From positions 146,769-210,768 of the forward strand of contig JAAOMT010000109.1 in NCBI GenBank assembly GCA_016748015.1: DNA of 64,000 bases, given 5' to 3'. Below the pieces are notes generated by a model. The model made no database searches. It was not told the origin of the DNA and saw only the letters and a program-made list of their open reading frames with translations. Shown piece after piece: positions 63,241-64,000 of the stretch. The first letter of the stretch is position 1. Each line of letters begins with the position of its first letter. The stretch is from Geosiphon pyriformis. Lineage: Eukaryota; Glomeromycota; Glomeromycetes; Archaeosporales; Geosiphonaceae. Made by a program: the position numbers and the translations under genes.

Positions 63241-63672
63241 ACAATAACAATATATTTTTTAAGATAAATTAAGATTAATTACTAATTGTATTGTTAAATA
63301 TAATGTTTTTTTAAAAATATTTTTGGTGTTATTACTTTAATTAAATTAAAGCTTGTTAACTTATAGTCATATATTATTATTTATTTTAAGAATTTTTTTT
63401 TTGTTGTTATTATCTTTAATAACTAGTTTGTAATAGTTAAAAAAAATAGTATTTTTTATTTAACTAAAAAAAATTATTATTTTAAAAAATGCTTTTAAAA
63501 CCAAGTTAATTAATTTTTTTTTGGTTATATGCTTTTGAAATCAATATTTTAATTTTTTAAATTAATAATCATATTTGTTTTATTTTTTATTTTTTTAATT
63601 CTTATTATTATTAATGAATAATTAATTAATTTACTTTTAAAAAATATAAAAACTCTTTCTCTCTTAATTTTC

Positions 63673-64000
63673 ATGATCACGAATAGAGCTAAGAGTAAAA
63701 AAGTTGCAAATATTACTTTTCTTATAGTAACTAATAAAGTTTCAACACGAGAGGGCCTCTCTGTTATTAAAGCAGCTAGACAAAACATTCTGGCAACATT
63801 TTCTTTAAAAAATATTAGTGATAAGCTGCCTTTAGCAGCTTCAGATTCATTTTTTTCTCCAGTTAAAGTTCCTTCAAAAAGGCACATTTGGGTTAGTCCC
63901 AGTATTGTCTCTACTACTTCAAAAAGCCCAAAAATTTTTAATAACAGACCAGTCAACAAGTTGGTTTTTTTTGCTCTTATCACTCCCACTACTATTTCTA
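63673..64000 (+). CDS. LINE ORF1, N-terminal part, open to the window end
   Basis: From ATG 63673 the frame is open for 109 codons to the end of the window: MITNRAKSKKVANITFLIVT at the start, then SPVKVPSKRHIWVSP and SPKIFNNRPVNKLVFFALIT. The N-terminus is basic and Ser/Thr/Pro-rich, as in RNA-binding ORF1 proteins, and comes before the RRM-like and zinc-knuckle parts seen in the 1-1490 copy. It has no stops and keeps a little CpG (ACACGAGAGGG), unlike the other copies, so it may be a younger, longer element continuing outside the window. A minus-strand frame over the same bases is a shadow. Confidence 0.75.
   Translation, partial: MITNRAKSKKVANITFLIVTNKVSTREGLSVIKAARQNILATFSLKNISDKLPLAASDSFFSPVKVPSKRHIWVSPSIVSTTSKSPKIFNNRPVNKLVFFALITPTTIS

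Noticed and set aside
63549-63989. 146-codon minus-strand open frame at the window end
   Set aside because: It is antisense to the LINE ORF1 on the plus strand, which gives recognisable family blocks (SPKIFNNRPVNKLV). The minus reading has no domain.

Overview
The window looks like nuclear DNA of a filamentous fungus, most likely an arbuscular mycorrhizal fungus (Glomeromycotina, Rhizophagus-like). This is inferred from the very high A+T, short GT..AG introns, the kinds of host gene present (Zn2Cys6 regulator, F-box, BTB/KCTD, a multi-pass receptor-like protein, a MATA-type HMG box), and heavily decayed LINE, Ty3, Tigger and Tc1 elements. No database search was possible; all family calls are from motifs read by eye.

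Layout. (1) 1-7614 is a transposon graveyard: a LINE ORF1 remnant, a repeat with internal tandem units (repeat A), a minus-strand ORF1 tail, a decayed Tigger/pogo transposase and an internally deleted Tc1 copy. (2) 7615-14417 is AT-rich intergenic DNA with a GC-richer island, an ATT microsatellite and a run of 20 C. (3) 14418-40255 is the host-gene block with six recognisable genes: a five-exon Zn2Cys6 transcription factor (+), an F-box gene (-), a three-exon type II peroxiredoxin (+), a multi-pass membrane protein (+), a BTB/KCTD protein (+) and a MATA_HMG protein (+). These are separate genes, not an operon, and nothing shows that they share a pathway. (4) 41128-64000 is a second, nested transposon block. 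A full Ty3 element with two LTRs (42221-49968, minus) sits inside the gag region of an older copy of the same family. Decayed plus-strand Ty3 pieces follow, interrupted by LINE insertions, two of them with perfect 11-bp target-site duplications. The window ends inside an open LINE ORF1.

The clearest overall signal is compartmentation. Host exons contain ordinary CpG, while the transposon islands have almost none. Their stop codons and several lost catalytic residues (YLDD to YLDN, DSG to DSE, zinc-knuckle Cys or His to Tyr, RNase H Asp to Asn) can each be explained by single C-to-T or G-to-A transitions. That fits deamination of methylated cytosine or a RIP-like process. I did not find a convincing new multi-gene system. 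The least explained objects are repeat A, the 12-bp minisatellite inside the Ty3 LTR, and the GC-richer island near 9.8 kb.
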